This document shows, one piece after another, positions 35,367 to 45,779 of a DNA stretch of 64,000 bases. A program made the position numbers and the translations under genes. The stretch is taken from NCBI GenBank assembly GCA_936450465.1, contig OW388289.1, positions 73,830,593 to 73,894,592 on the forward strand, in the 5' to 3' direction. The DNA comes from Gibbula magus. Its lineage: Eukaryota; Mollusca; Gastropoda; Trochida; Trochidae. The notes below the pieces were generated by a model, which was not told the DNA's origin, made no database searches, and worked only from the letters and a program-made list of their open reading frames with translations. Position 1 is the first letter of the stretch. The number at the start of each line of letters is the position of its first letter.

Positions 35367-35557
35367 CGCTCGCCGATCGCCGTCGCTCTTGAAGGTTTCC
35401 TTGGTTAAATAGTCAAGTAATCGTTAGTTTCTTTAAATTTCGGACGATCTAACTGCTTCCTCCGATATTTGATGCGTCGACACATGTACGAATACGCTAA
35501 TTACAACTACAGTAAACAAATAAAACATGTTTAAATGCAAAAGACAGTTTCTCAAGT
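35367..35557 (+). repeat. Arm C of three-arm inverted-repeat mosaic
   Basis: About 190 bases from CGCTCGCCGATCGCCGTCGC to GACAGTTTCTCAAGT, matched inversely at 36476-36660. C-C' encloses a loop of about 0.9 kb with a candidate spliced ORF. Confidence 0.85.
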
Positions 35558-35631
35558 TTCTAGTATGCCCGATATATTGTTTAGGGCGGGTTTAGAGGCC
35601 ATTTTCATTTATTATTTATTTATTTGAAACT

Positions 35632-36208
35632 ATGTCACCAAGAAGGCCCAGAATTAGACGACCTTTTGCGAATACAACCTTTTACGATTCCTTTAAATCT
35701 CCCGTGTGCATAATGAATGGTATTGATCGCTTCAGGTGGAAGTTTAACACTGTGAAGATTGTTGCCGGTGCCAGAGGAATTGACATTCAAGAACAATGCG
35801 GGTCAAGTGCATCACAAAGATAAGTCGATAGGTTTACGTATTTTAAAGGAGGTAACTTCAGTGAACCATTTGATCACAACATCCACCAGAATCTGAAATT
35901 GGAATACTAATCTCATAAACTTGCAATTCCCTTTTAATTAATCTCCATCCATGCATATTCTTAAATGCGTACATTTACAACACAAAAGTATTGTTTCTTT
36001 AAGATATCTGTTCTCAATGGACGGAACTGTTGATGAAATTAGTTTTATTTTTAGAACAAATACTTTTATGAATTAACAACTTCTTTATTGCAGGAGTGCG
36101 ACGTTTCGATGTAGATGCTTACACCGGTGTCAAGAAATAATGGAAAGTTTGCGACGGTTCTGTGTAGTTGGAGATCAAGAACTGAAGTCAGGGGTTCGAT
36201 CTCGGTAG
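35632..36208 (+). CDS. Candidate two-exon small basic protein inside the C-C' loop
   Basis: ATG 35632 opens a basic frame (MSPRRPRIRRPFANTTFYDS) that stays open to 35823. A possible donor (TGCGG|GTCAAG) at 35801/35802 and a strong acceptor (TTCTTTATTGCAG|GAGTG) at 36093/36094 would remove 292 bases and keep the frame. The second exon reads SATFRCRCLHRCQEIMESL and on to a stop at 36206-36208, for about 95 codons in all. The loop position between 190-base inverted arms suggests an element-borne gene. No known transposase motif is seen. The donor is weak and the model is inference. The GGGTTCGATCTCGG near the end also looks like a tRNA-type B box, which could instead mean a SINE relic. Confidence 0.3.
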
Positions 36209-36475
36209 GGTTAAGATCAAGTGATTAAATCAGCTTCAAGTGGTTTTTGGACGTGCTACTGTTAAAAAGATCGCACTAAAACAGATACTGTTAGAGACAT
36301 TGGCGAAATGATAAAGTATGGCAAAATATTACCCATATGGGAAGACGGACACAGGGTAGTATTTTTTTGGAGTTACACCTTTTTCTGGCTTTTGATTGGC
36401 TGTTACAGAAAAAAAACGATTTCATTGGTGGCCGGAACTACTTCATTCATCTGTCTAACTTTTCGCGACTATAGT

Positions 36476-36660
36476 AACTTGAGAAACTGTCTTTTGCATT
36501 TAAACATGTTTTATTTGTTTACTGTAGTTGTAATTAGCGTATTCGTACATGTGTCGACGCATAAACTATCGGAGGAAGCAGTTAAATTCAAAGAAACTAG
36601 CGATTACTGCTTGACTATTTAACCAAGGAAAGCTTCAAGAGCGACGGCGATCGGCGAGCG
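36476..36660 (-). repeat. Arm C' of three-arm inverted-repeat mosaic
   Basis: Reverse complement of 35367-35557. It is joined directly to arm A' at GGCGAGCG|ATTATGACGTC. Confidence 0.85.
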
Positions 36661-36661
36661 A

Positions 36662-36814
36662 TTATGACGTCACAGTGTCGATTGTAACGTCACAGGGCTT
36701 TTCGGTTTCAGCCGACTTGCTTTTGAGCTTCATAGACCTCTTTATATGACTGTTACAATAAATAATATCGTATAATCATGGATTGGTAGAAATGGGCAGA
36801 TGTACAAAACTTTT
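36662..36814 (-). repeat. Arm A' of three-arm inverted-repeat mosaic
   Basis: Reverse complement of 32316-32467 with very few differences. It closes the 4.5-kb structure. Confidence 0.85.
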
Positions 36815-36910
36815 GGGAAAACTTATTCATGTTTGAACTTTATTATGATGCACACTTATAAATTCAACATGCATAGATTTGCTTATATGTAAAGTTTACG
36901 CAGTCGCGCT

Positions 36911-37225
36911 TTCACAAATATCCAGCAAGCTACTGATGTTGCCAAAGAAGATGGGGAGTATGTTGTCTGAAATGTTTTACTTCCTCCAAATGCTGGTTAT
37001 AGTCATCAGGATAGCGATTTAGAGTGCAAGGCCTCTTTTCACAATGATCAAGGAACATCAAGTGTCTGTGAACAAACTTCACCAGAAACCCACTCTATCT
37101 GAGCACACTCTGAAGAACAAGCATCACAACATCATGGGAAGGTACCAACATCGTGCGAATCAACAAATACAACTGGCACAAAATACATGAAGCGATTGGC
37201 AATCGAAGGGGACAACCTGCAGTAA
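36911..37225 (+). pseudogene. piggyBac-like (PGBD-type) N-terminal relic
   Basis: One frame of 105 codons, broken only by two in-frame TGA codons and the final TAA, reads FTNIQQATDVAKEDGEYVV, stop, NVLLPPNAGYSHQDSDLEC, then a polar Ser/Gln/His stretch. Many piggyBac-derived proteins start this way: a short helix, then V-x-LPP, then an acidic S-x-DSD segment before the transposase core. The core with its DDD triad is absent. Keeping one frame over 105 codons in AT-rich DNA with only two stops argues for former coding sequence. The family assignment rests on remembered N-terminal style and is moderate to low. Confidence 0.4.
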
Positions 37226-37495
37226 ACCACGATCAAGGATCTTCCTACAGTGTGCTTGGGACTCTGAGGCGGGATAATCCATGATCAATAGAGGATTACA
37301 GTATAGTCTTTTTCGGATTCTTTCTTGATTTTAAATTTATATGTACACAAATTTCATAATAAATTTTTGACTCGTACATTGGGGATAAGTCTGTTTTGGA
37401 AAAACAATGCCTTGATCTACTGTACAGTTACTGTACTTTACATTACTGTATTAAATTACACAAGGTTACTTATAAAAAAAATAAACTACTATATA

Positions 37496-37990
37496 CACTC
37501 AACCGCAAAAGAAACGTCACCACATTTTAAACGGTGTGAAAAACGAAATACTGCTGCGGGAGAAAGATGATTTTTAATAATGGTCATAGGATAGGGACAT
37601 TTTTTGTAAAGAGGTACCCACAATTCCATGTCTGTTCAAGTTCACTTTGGGTGTTTTCAGACGCTTTTTCAAACTGTTATTTTGGCAAGAATGTATGGCA
37701 TTTAATTATAAATTTCATAAAGAAATGTAGAAATTGAATTAATAAAAGATGCCATCGACATAAATAACCTTATTGAACTTACATTTGTTGACAAGCCAAG
37801 TTATGGAGATTCAAAACGATGATTTCTTAAAACGTTGGTTTCACAGAAATATGAACAGATAATGATAAATTTTAACTCTAGTTTAGTTGGCTTCTGGAGA
37901 CATGATGTATCTCCGTTTCAGTAACCTTTATTACGCGCGGATTGAATTATCTTGTATTTTGAATGGTGACGTTTCTTTTGCGGTTGAGTG
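37496..37990. mobile_element. Tc1/mariner-type MITE (family M1), complete copy
   Basis: 27-base perfect TIRs begin CACTCAACCGCAAAAGAAAC at both ends. TA flanks both sides (37494-37495 and 37991-37992), as expected for IS630-Tc1-mariner insertions. The element is 495 bases with no transposase. Related pieces lie near 26770, 30860 and 62140. Confidence 0.85.
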
Positions 37991-37999
37991 TATTAGACA

Positions 38000-38433
38000 A
38001 ATATTGGCAATGGTGGCAAGAATATGTATATTTGAAGCTGAACTTCATCCTGATGATGGTTGTGAGAACATCATCGACGGTATTTGCGGTTGCAGGATCT
38101 TGGTGCTCTTGACCCTAAATTTATGGCCGAGCCATGATATATGAGGTGTCTACCTCCTCTTGAATTTAGAATGAACTGAATGTTAACCTGTGCGTTTGCC
38201 ATTTTGCAATGATTGAACCATATATCTCGGGTCTATATATAAGGGATGTCATAATAATTTGAATTATTGTTTATTCAATTTCACTGTCAAGCTAACAAAA
38301 TCGGGATCAATCAGCGTTTGATTATCTGAAGTCGAGTTACTCACTATTACGAGTACAACCATCACTAATATGTCATCGGTGAGCGCTAGCTCTGTCAGTG
38401 AAATGTTACACTTATTACTGACAACTACTCACC
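38000..38433. other. Non-coding stretch
   Basis: Nothing recognised beyond AT-rich sequence. Confidence 0.4.
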
Positions 38434-38436
38434 GAA

Positions 38437-38880
38437 ATGAATGAATGAATGAATGAATGAATGAATGGTTTATTCTCATGAAGTTCACAAAAGTGACATA
38501 GAGAAATAATTACAATGTACAATATTATTATGGGAGCATACGTAAACATGTTTTTACATAGTTACAAACTTTCCACAGTAGTGCATTATGCTTACAGGAC
38601 ATAAGAGATATGAATTTATCTATAGAAGGAGTATTACAATAATAAAGTGGTAAAAATGACCTTCTTATATTATTAAAATATGGACAAAACAACAGGAGAT
38701 GAGCCTCATATCCAAGAGCACTATTACAAAATGTACATAATCTATCTTCTTTGTTAACATTATACCATCTTCCAATTTCAACAGGAAGTATATGATTACA
38801 AGTTCTAATTCTAGTAAATAGACTATAGCCGGCAAAGCGGCTGACCGTTTCTGTTAATCCGTTATCATCACATCAACTGT
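38437..38880 (-). pseudogene. LINE ORF2 C-terminal fragment with 3' UTR and (CATT)n tail
   Basis: On the minus strand about 100 codons are open to a TAA at 38528: FAGYSLFTRIRTCNHILPVE, then the zinc-knuckle-like RLCTFCNSALGYEAHLLLFC (Cys-x2-Cys...His...Cys), which ends many CR1/L2-like ORF2 proteins. A short 3' UTR with AATAAA (about 38469-38474) leads into (CATT)n at 38437-38467, the microsatellite-type tail of such elements instead of poly(A). The 5' part is truncated. The fragment itself is undamaged, so this insertion may be younger than the other LINE relics here. Confidence 0.8.
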
Positions 38881-38884
38881 CGGG

Positions 38885-39598
38885 CAAAGGGGGTCGTACC
38901 TGGAAGAGGACACCTATTGTTACAGTACAAATTCTTTGATGTTTCAGGATTAACTGCGTGTGTTGTTTTAAGGGATTAAGTCTCTGGGTAATACTAAATT
39001 CTCAACTGTCAAACGAAATATGATCAGATATCCTACTTCCTACGTTAAAAACGAAATAATACTGTATGCTTACTATACGTATATGAATACATTAATAAAT
39101 GAACAAGTTCTGTGAAGTGACAATTGTGATAGTGTTGGATTGTTATGTATAATTTGTGTCAAAGTTGTTATGTATTTTATGTCATTTTTATAAATGAAAT
39201 AAAGACTGGTGACTGAATGCTGCATTCTGTCATTAATAGATATTTACCAATGATATTTGATCAACATTTTGTAAATGGTGAATTTCGTTTAAATTTCACT
39301 TCCAAAGTGGGATATGACCGTGTGGAAGGTTGCTGTCTCGACGGCAGGTGAGAGACTAACGCTAGGTCCGCTCAGCTGGTTCAGGCAGCCGATTTAAACA
39401 TAAAATAATGTCACCATTTTTTTTAACCCTTTCCTCATTCGCATTCACATACTGACGCAACAATGTTGGGGGTACATACATGTCAATTTTAATTGACGTA
39501 AAATCATTTACATTTAAAAACACACCTAAAACCTCCAACATTGTACAGTGGTCACCTTATACTTGCTGCCACAACCAAGTCAAGGGCAAGCTAAGAGT
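38885..39598. other. Non-coding stretch
   Basis: No coding frame or repeat partner recognised. Confidence 0.4.
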
Positions 39599-39599
39599 G

Positions 39600-39933
39600 T
39601 ATTTCTGTTTTTTTTCGACAATATAGCTTCAAATACATTGGACATCCAGTCCCCTTGAAGTTTTATCAGAACACTAGGCATGGCATCCGTCTGGATGAGT
39701 GCTCACTGTACTGGGAAGGGGGATAGCCACACCGACATAATGTCTCTCGCAATGACGTCAAGCACGGATGACCCGTGGGACAGAGTGTGAATCTTTCCAT
39801 CGTTCCAAATGTAAAGAGATGTTGATCTTTCGGGATTCCCACCTGTAGTATCTTCAAAGCAGTTAGAGCCGACACAGGACAAAGAGGAGAGTCCGACATC
39901 GAGCACATTGGAATCTGTAACACTCTCTAGCAC
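39600..39933 (-). pseudogene. Tyrosine recombinase catalytic-domain relic
   Basis: The minus-strand frame reads SDSPLCPVSALTALKILQVG, then LFTFGTMERFTLC, LRETLCRCGYPPSQYSEHSS and RR. This matches the order in DIRS/Crypton-type integrases: (L/I)CPVxAL, LFxFxxG, LRxxLxxxG, YxxHSxRxGA, with the HxxR catalytic pair kept. After a frameshift near 39668 it continues VLIKLQGDWMSNVFEAIL, corresponding to the later LIKxxGDWxSxAYxxYL motif, where Tyr is now Phe-Glu. It was thus the C-terminal half of a tyrosine recombinase. RT or RNase H of a DIRS element is not seen nearby, so the parent may be DIRS-like or Crypton-like. Confidence 0.7.
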
Positions 39934-39939
39934 TTCTTC

Positions 39940-41473
39940 ACATTGGCAAGAGTTCAGTCACACAGAGGGTTGGCGAGTACTGCTTCTAGGTGGATGAGAA
40001 GTATGATGTTCAAGTGATTGGGGATGCTGTTGGCGTTGAGCGATCGTGCCAGAAAAGCCGTATTTCGTAGGGCAGTTTGAGGTTGAGCAGGTACAGTGGA
40101 AACAGAATCGCAAATAGGCCTTTAACATATAAGAATAGGTTTTTTCTTTGTATTTGTTGCATACGCAGATTGCTTAAACTGCTTGATCTCTGTATATAGA
40201 CGTTGCAAGTCTGCTGCCATCGGTCCTGTAAATGAAGCAGAGATTCAATAGTCACGTGGATGGAATGTCAATGGAATCCTTTGTGTATTTGTTTAACCAT
40301 TCTTTGTTTCTGGATAGATAGATGTCGTCTTGAGTCTTATGTGTAGTCTTGAGTCTTAGTATACTTGGACTTTGCCGTTATTAGTACATCTATTATAAAA
40401 CCAAAGCCTTTTCGTTTCATCATTCTTGTTATACTTGATGAGATGCGCTGGAAGTATAGTTTATTTCGCCACTAAATTTCCATTTTAATCCTAGGGCCTC
40501 GTAACAGTCAGGATGAACTGGTACATAAGCATTTTTTGGTAAATTTTCCAAGACGGCGTTCCGGTCTGTGATTGGTTAGTGCATCTACTATGACATCTTT
40601 TAATTATCATAGTCGTCTGCTAATTCTTGTTTCTATACATGAAGAGGCTCTGTGAGGGGGTTAGGATAGAGACTTACATTTGACGTGGCTGGTTGTGGTT
40701 GTGATCTTTGATATATTTGCACCAATTCCCAAGATCTTTGCCAACTTCCCAACGCAAGACATAACCCGTGCCAGTCTCTTACTGACTGATTTAAGACATG
40801 CCGCATTTTCCTTAAGGTTTCAGTGTCAGAACATCAGAGCCCAATAAGCCTTCAGGTGCAGCGATCCACTATCTTAACACGGAAATAATGGAGACTGACA
40901 AGAGTTATGCCCAGCGTAGGGTATACGTATTTGGATCTTTGAAGGAGCAACGCTTCAAAAAGAAAAGTTTTGAGGGTCGTATCTGATAGCTGTAGACAAC
41001 GAAGCCAATAACTGTTTGAGAAGCAATGATATTCTTTATAATCGGTACTTTAAAGCTACCGCCGCCCGGGATGCCCTTTTAATCTTATCTGGATTTTCGT
41101 TCACCGGTATGAAACTGTCCATTTCAAATACATTGCTCAATTGCGAATTCCGTCGAAATGTGATGTCTTTTTCACCATACTTTTAGAAAGTTCTCTTCCA
41201 TCTCATGGTGAGCAAGACAAAAATGTCGTATAATCGATTTCTCATTTACAAAGGAATGTTAGAGTTCAGCGCTTGAAGTTCAAACTTAATTTGCATCACA
41301 TGATTAAATTTAAAATCGTTACATTACGGGATAATTATTTTGACATGTCAATGTAATTTCTCCGAATATTGATTGTACATGAAATAAAATGGGTTAGCAA
41401 ATAGAATCCGAATGGCTATTCTTAAACAATGTCGATAGCAACTTTTTGTTGAAATGCTAGTTTACCTTCGCTG
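39940..41473. other. Non-coding stretch, possibly part of the recombinase element
   Basis: An 81-codon minus-strand frame at 40010-40255 lies upstream of the recombinase relic but shows no SAM-like or RT motif. The rest is featureless. Confidence 0.3.
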
Positions 41474-44140
41474 AACCATAGTGAACTTAACAATGAAATA
41501 GCAGGACGGACACTGGTGTCCCGGATAGTAACATTTTATTTTTCATATTCAAGACACGTACTCCGAGAAAATTTAAGAGGACTTTGCACTTATTTTATCA
41601 GTAAATTAATAATTAAGTAGCCACACTTAAGAATGTTCTACAAAATGTACCTACAACTTAAAGACATACTCAAACTAGAAGGTGTTTTAACGCGTAAAAA
41701 CATATATCTCCCCCTTCCCCCAAATCAATTTCTGTTATTATTCTTCTAAAAGACAAAGTCCAAATTGTTGCCATGGGAATGGAAAACAATAACAATTCAA
41801 AAAGTTCAAACCCTTAAAAGGCACATGTACATGATATTGGGAGCCTGTATACCAAATTTGGTGAAGATTGGCCACATAGTTTTGGAGATCTGATCCGGAA
41901 ACAAACCCTACCCTTCATATAGATAAGTCCAAATTGTAACCATGGAAACCAAAAAAATAAAATTATAAAAAATAGAGCCATGGGCTCTGTAGCTCAAGCA
42001 GGATTTCATTGATTTATTATCTAAGGTTGAATATCTGAGTTATCTCAAGTAATACATTGTTAACAAACAAAAAATAGGTATTTAGATCATGACCCCTGTG
42101 ACCCACATTTGGAGTCACAGGGTCCCCAATCCTACAATTAACCATAGTGAACTTAACAATGAAATAGCAGGACGGACACTGGTGTCCCGGATATTAACAT
42201 TTTATTTTTCATATTCAAGACACGTACTCCGAGAAAATTTTAAGAGGACTTTGCACTTATTTCATCAGTAAATTAATAATGAAGTAGCCACAATTAAGAA
42301 TGTTCTACAAAATGTACCTACAACTTAAAGACATACTCAAACTAGAAGGTGTTTTTACTCGTTAAAACATATATCTCCCCCTTCCCCCAAATCAATTTCT
42401 GTTATTATTCTTCTAAAAGACAAAGTCCAAATTGTTGCCATGGGAATGGAAAACAATAACAATTCAAAAAGTTCAAACCCTTAAAAGGCACATGTACATG
42501 ATATTGGGAGCCTGTATACCAAATTTGGTGAAGATTGGCCACATAGTTTTGGAGATCTGATCCGGAAACAAACCCTACCCTTCATATAGATAAGTCCAAA
42601 TTGTAACCATGGAAACCAAAAAAATAAAATTATAAAAAATAGAGCCATGGGCTCTGTAGCTCAAGCAGGATTTCATTGATTTATTATCTAAGGTTGAATA
42701 TCTGAGTTATCTCAAGTAATACATTGTTAACAAGCAAAAAATAGGTATTTAGATCATGACCCCTGTGACCCACATTTGGAGTCACAGGGTCCCCAATCCT
42801 ACAATTAACCATAGTGAACTTAACAATGAAATAGCAGGACGGACACTGGTGTCCCGGATATTAACATTTTATTTTTCATATTCAAGACACGTACTCCGAG
42901 AAAATTTTAAGAGGACTTTGCACTTATTTCATCAGTAAATTAATAATGAAGTAGCCACAATTAAGAATGTTCTACAAAATGTACCTACAACTTAAAGACA
43001 TACTCAAACTAGAAGGTGTTTTTACTCGTTAAAACATATATCTCCCCCTTCCCCCAAATCAATTTCTGTTATTATTCTTCTAAAAGACAAAGTCCAAATT
43101 GTTGCCACGGGAATGGAAAACAATAAAAATTTAAAAAGTTCAAACCCTTAAAAGGCATATGTACATGATATTGGGAGCCTGTATACCAAATTTGGTGAAG
43201 ATTGGCCACATAGTTTTGGAGATCTGATCCGGAAACAAACCCTACCCTTCATATAGACAAAGTCCAAATTGTAACCATGGAAACCAAAAAAATAAAATTA
43301 TAAAAAATAGAGCCATGAGCTCTGTAGCTCATCAGGATTTCATTGATTTATTATCTAAGGTTGAATATCTGAGTTATCTCAAGTAATACATTGTTAACAA
43401 GCATAAAATAGGTATTTAGATCATGACCCCTGTGACCCACATTTGGAGTCACAGGGTCCCCAATCCTATAATTAACCATAGTGAACTTAACAATGAAATA
43501 GCAGGACGGACACTGGTGTCCCGGATAGTAACATTTTATTTTTCATATTCAAGACACGTACTCCGAGAAAATTTTAAGAGAACTTTACACTTATTTTATC
43601 AGTAAATTAATAATGAAGTAGCCACAATTAAGAATGTTCTACAAAATGTACCTACAACTTAAAGACATACTCAAACTAGAAGGTGTTTTTACTCGTAAAA
43701 ACATATATCTCCCCCTTCCCCCAAATCAATTTCTGTTATTATTCTTCTAAAAGACAAAGTCCAAATTGTTGCCATGGGATTGGAAAACAATAAAAATTCA
43801 AAAAGTTCAAACCCTTAAAAGGCACATGTACATGATATTGGGAGCCTGTATACCAAATTTGGTGAAGATTGGCCACATAGTTTTGGAGATCTGATCCGGA
43901 AACAAACCCTAACCTTCATATAGACAAAGTCCAAATTGTAACCATGGAAACCAAATTTTTTTTATAAAAAATAGAGCCATCGGCTCTGTAGCTCATTAGG
44001 ATTTCATTGATTTATTATCTAAGGTTGAATATCTGAGTTATCTCAAGTAATACATTGTTAACAAGCAAAAAATAGGTATTTAGATCATGACCCCTGTGAC
44101 CCACATTTGGAGTCGCAGGGGCCTCAATCCTACAATTAAG
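41474..44140. repeat. Tandem array, four units of about 667 bp
   Basis: Units begin at AACCATAGTGAACTTAAC: 41474, 42140, 42807 and 43474 (666, 667 and 667 bases apart). They differ by only a few substitutions or indels each. Each unit contains a piece with GGCACATGTACATGATATTG...CTGATCCGGAAACAAACCCT, followed by the 5' hairpin end of family T1 (AGAGCC ATG GGCTCT, TAGCTC) and its GACCCCTGTGACCC start. The repeated 60-codon frame MTPVTHIWSHR... has no support as a gene. Confidence 0.95.
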
Positions 44141-44577
44141 AATCATCATTGACTAAAGAGTCTCTACACAACATATCATCTTCTAGAGCTTTACATACTT
44201 GAGATAAAGATGAAAATAGGTTTTTGGGTCATGACCCGTGACCTAGATTGGGGTCACAGGGTCACAAAGTTTACAATGTTGAATCCCCATTGGCCAAGGA
44301 GTCAGCACACAACTTTTCAGCTCTCAAGACCTTTTTGAGCTGGAGAAGAAGATGAAAATAGGTTTATAAGGATGTGACCCCTGTGACCCCATTTGGGAAA
44401 TCTACAATTTAGAATCCCTACTGGCCAAGGAGTTTGCACATACAATTTCAGCTCTGTGGAATCATTGGTTCTGGAGAAGAAGTCGAAAAAGCGAACACTT
44501 TACGGACGGATGGACGGACGGACGGACGCCGGACGCCATGCCATAAGCACATCGGGCCTTTCAGGCCTGATGAGCTA
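43972..44577 (+). mobile_element. Hairpin-headed GGGTCA element (family T1), complete copy 2
   Basis: It starts AGAGCC ATC GGCTCT then TAGCTCATTAGG inside the last 667-bp unit. It runs through three GGGTCA-type units, an (ACGG)n stretch and ATGCCATAAGCAC, and ends GGGCC TTTCA GGCCTGATGAGCTA at 44577. The end word CCTGATGAGCTA is the complement of the start word. It is about 606 bases against 1.49 kb for copy 1; the length difference lies in the internal repeats. Confidence 0.75.
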
Positions 44578-44579
44578 AA

Positions 44580-44905
44580 AATATGAAACCCCAAAAAGGC
44601 ACATCTGCATGATATGAGGAAGCTGTGTAACAAATTTGGTGAAGATTGGTCAAGTAGTTTTAGAGAACTGCTCCGGAAACAAACCCTACCCTTCAAATAG
44701 ACTAAGTCAAAATTGTTACCATGGAAACGAAAAAAATAAAATTGTAAAAAAGCTGAAACCCTCAAAAGGCACATCTACATGATATGAGGAGGCTGTATAC
44801 TAAATATGGTAAAGATTGTAGTTTTAGAGGTATGCTTCGGAAACAATTGGAACGCCGACACCGACGCCAACTCAACCAACAACTATATCTCTCCCGACCT
44901 TTTGT
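44580..44905 (+). repeat. Remainder of a second tandem-repeat element (family T3)
   Basis: Two units (44590-44760 and 44761-44850, the latter partial) of AAAGGCACATCTRCATGATATG..., with GGTGAAGATTGGTC and CTCCGGAAACAAACCCT, also seen inside the 667-bp units. They end ACCGACGCCAAC...CTATATCTCTCCCGAC. Family T1 therefore sits inside this element. The 87-codon frame starting at 44784 is fortuitous. Confidence 0.6.
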
Positions 44906-44949
44906 TTATGAACATAAGCATGTTAAATCCAGCAAGCAAAAAAAGTCAC

Positions 44950-45120
44950 CTGAAATGAAAGAGCTGTTGCTATCTTTAAGGCACCATAATTATTTATTCG
45001 CTAAATATACACCAATACGTTTGTTATTTGTACAAGTCCTCCCCTGAGGTATGTCGCAGGTGCTATTTGATTCAACGTTAGTTAGGTCTATTTCAGCACT
45101 GACAGTTTATTGATTGTGAC
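44950..45120. repeat. Local dispersed duplicate D1, copy 1
   Basis: GAAATGAAAGAGCT...GTATGTCGCAGGTG...TTTGATTCAA matches 47110-47275 in the same orientation with substitutions. It has no coding content. Confidence 0.7.
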
Positions 45121-45639
45121 TGTACTGGAGGCAGTAAAATACCCTCGGGCAGCAGAAGAAGAGTTGTTGCGGTCCCCTCACAGCCAAGACGTTGGTACTA
45201 CTAATATACATTGACTTCGGTCTTCTTAGAAAAATTCTGATTATAGTATTCTTAGATTATTCTACCAAACTTGTATAAGTCATAGCTTCTATGCATGGTG
45301 TGGAAATCTTCCTCTAACACGGAAAAAGGAGAAAAAAATGACAAAATTGTAAACACCTCCAGTAACATTTGCGGCTCTAATTTTGAGCATCTTTCATTCA
45401 AGTTTGAGTTAAAAAGAAGGCTCTGGCCATTCAATCAAACCCATCGCACTTTATAAATGAAAATAATGAATGTCGTTTTAAAATCTAGCATGTCAAAACT
45501 AACAGAGCATCAACATCATTTGTCCCATACAGTGTAAAAATTCGAAACCTTCACACAAAATAGTAATTACGTAACTTTGAAAGTACGACACGACTGATTA
45601 ATATATGCATATTAAAAGCAATGTAATTAGTATCCATCA

Positions 45640-45777
45640 ACACAATGTATTATATTGTTTTATATTGTATTCATGTATTGTTATTTTGTATTGTATACTA
45701 CCAAAGACTCTTTGAATGTGAGACGAATTTCCCATCTGCGATAATAAAGTTTTAAATTATCTTATCTTATCTTATAT
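45640..45777 (+). repeat. LINE 3' end with (TTATC)n tail
   Basis: GTGAGACGAATTTCCCATCT then GATAATAAAGTTTTAAA and three to four TTATC units at 45757-45775. A polyadenylation-like AATAAAG followed by a pentanucleotide tail is typical of 3' ends of some invertebrate LINEs or the SINEs that copy them. The upstream part has no readable ORF2. Confidence 0.55.
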
Positions 45778-45779
45778 GT

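Noticed and set aside
36170..36215. tRNA gene or SINE with B box GGGTTCGATCTCGG
   Set aside because: No A box at the right distance and no cloverleaf arms; left as a remark under the C-C' loop ORF.
42089..43605. Three repeats of a 60-codon frame starting MTPVTHIWSHR
   Set aside because: They are open only because the 667-bp units are near identical; the words are the GACCCCTGTGACCC satellite motif of family T1, not a protein.
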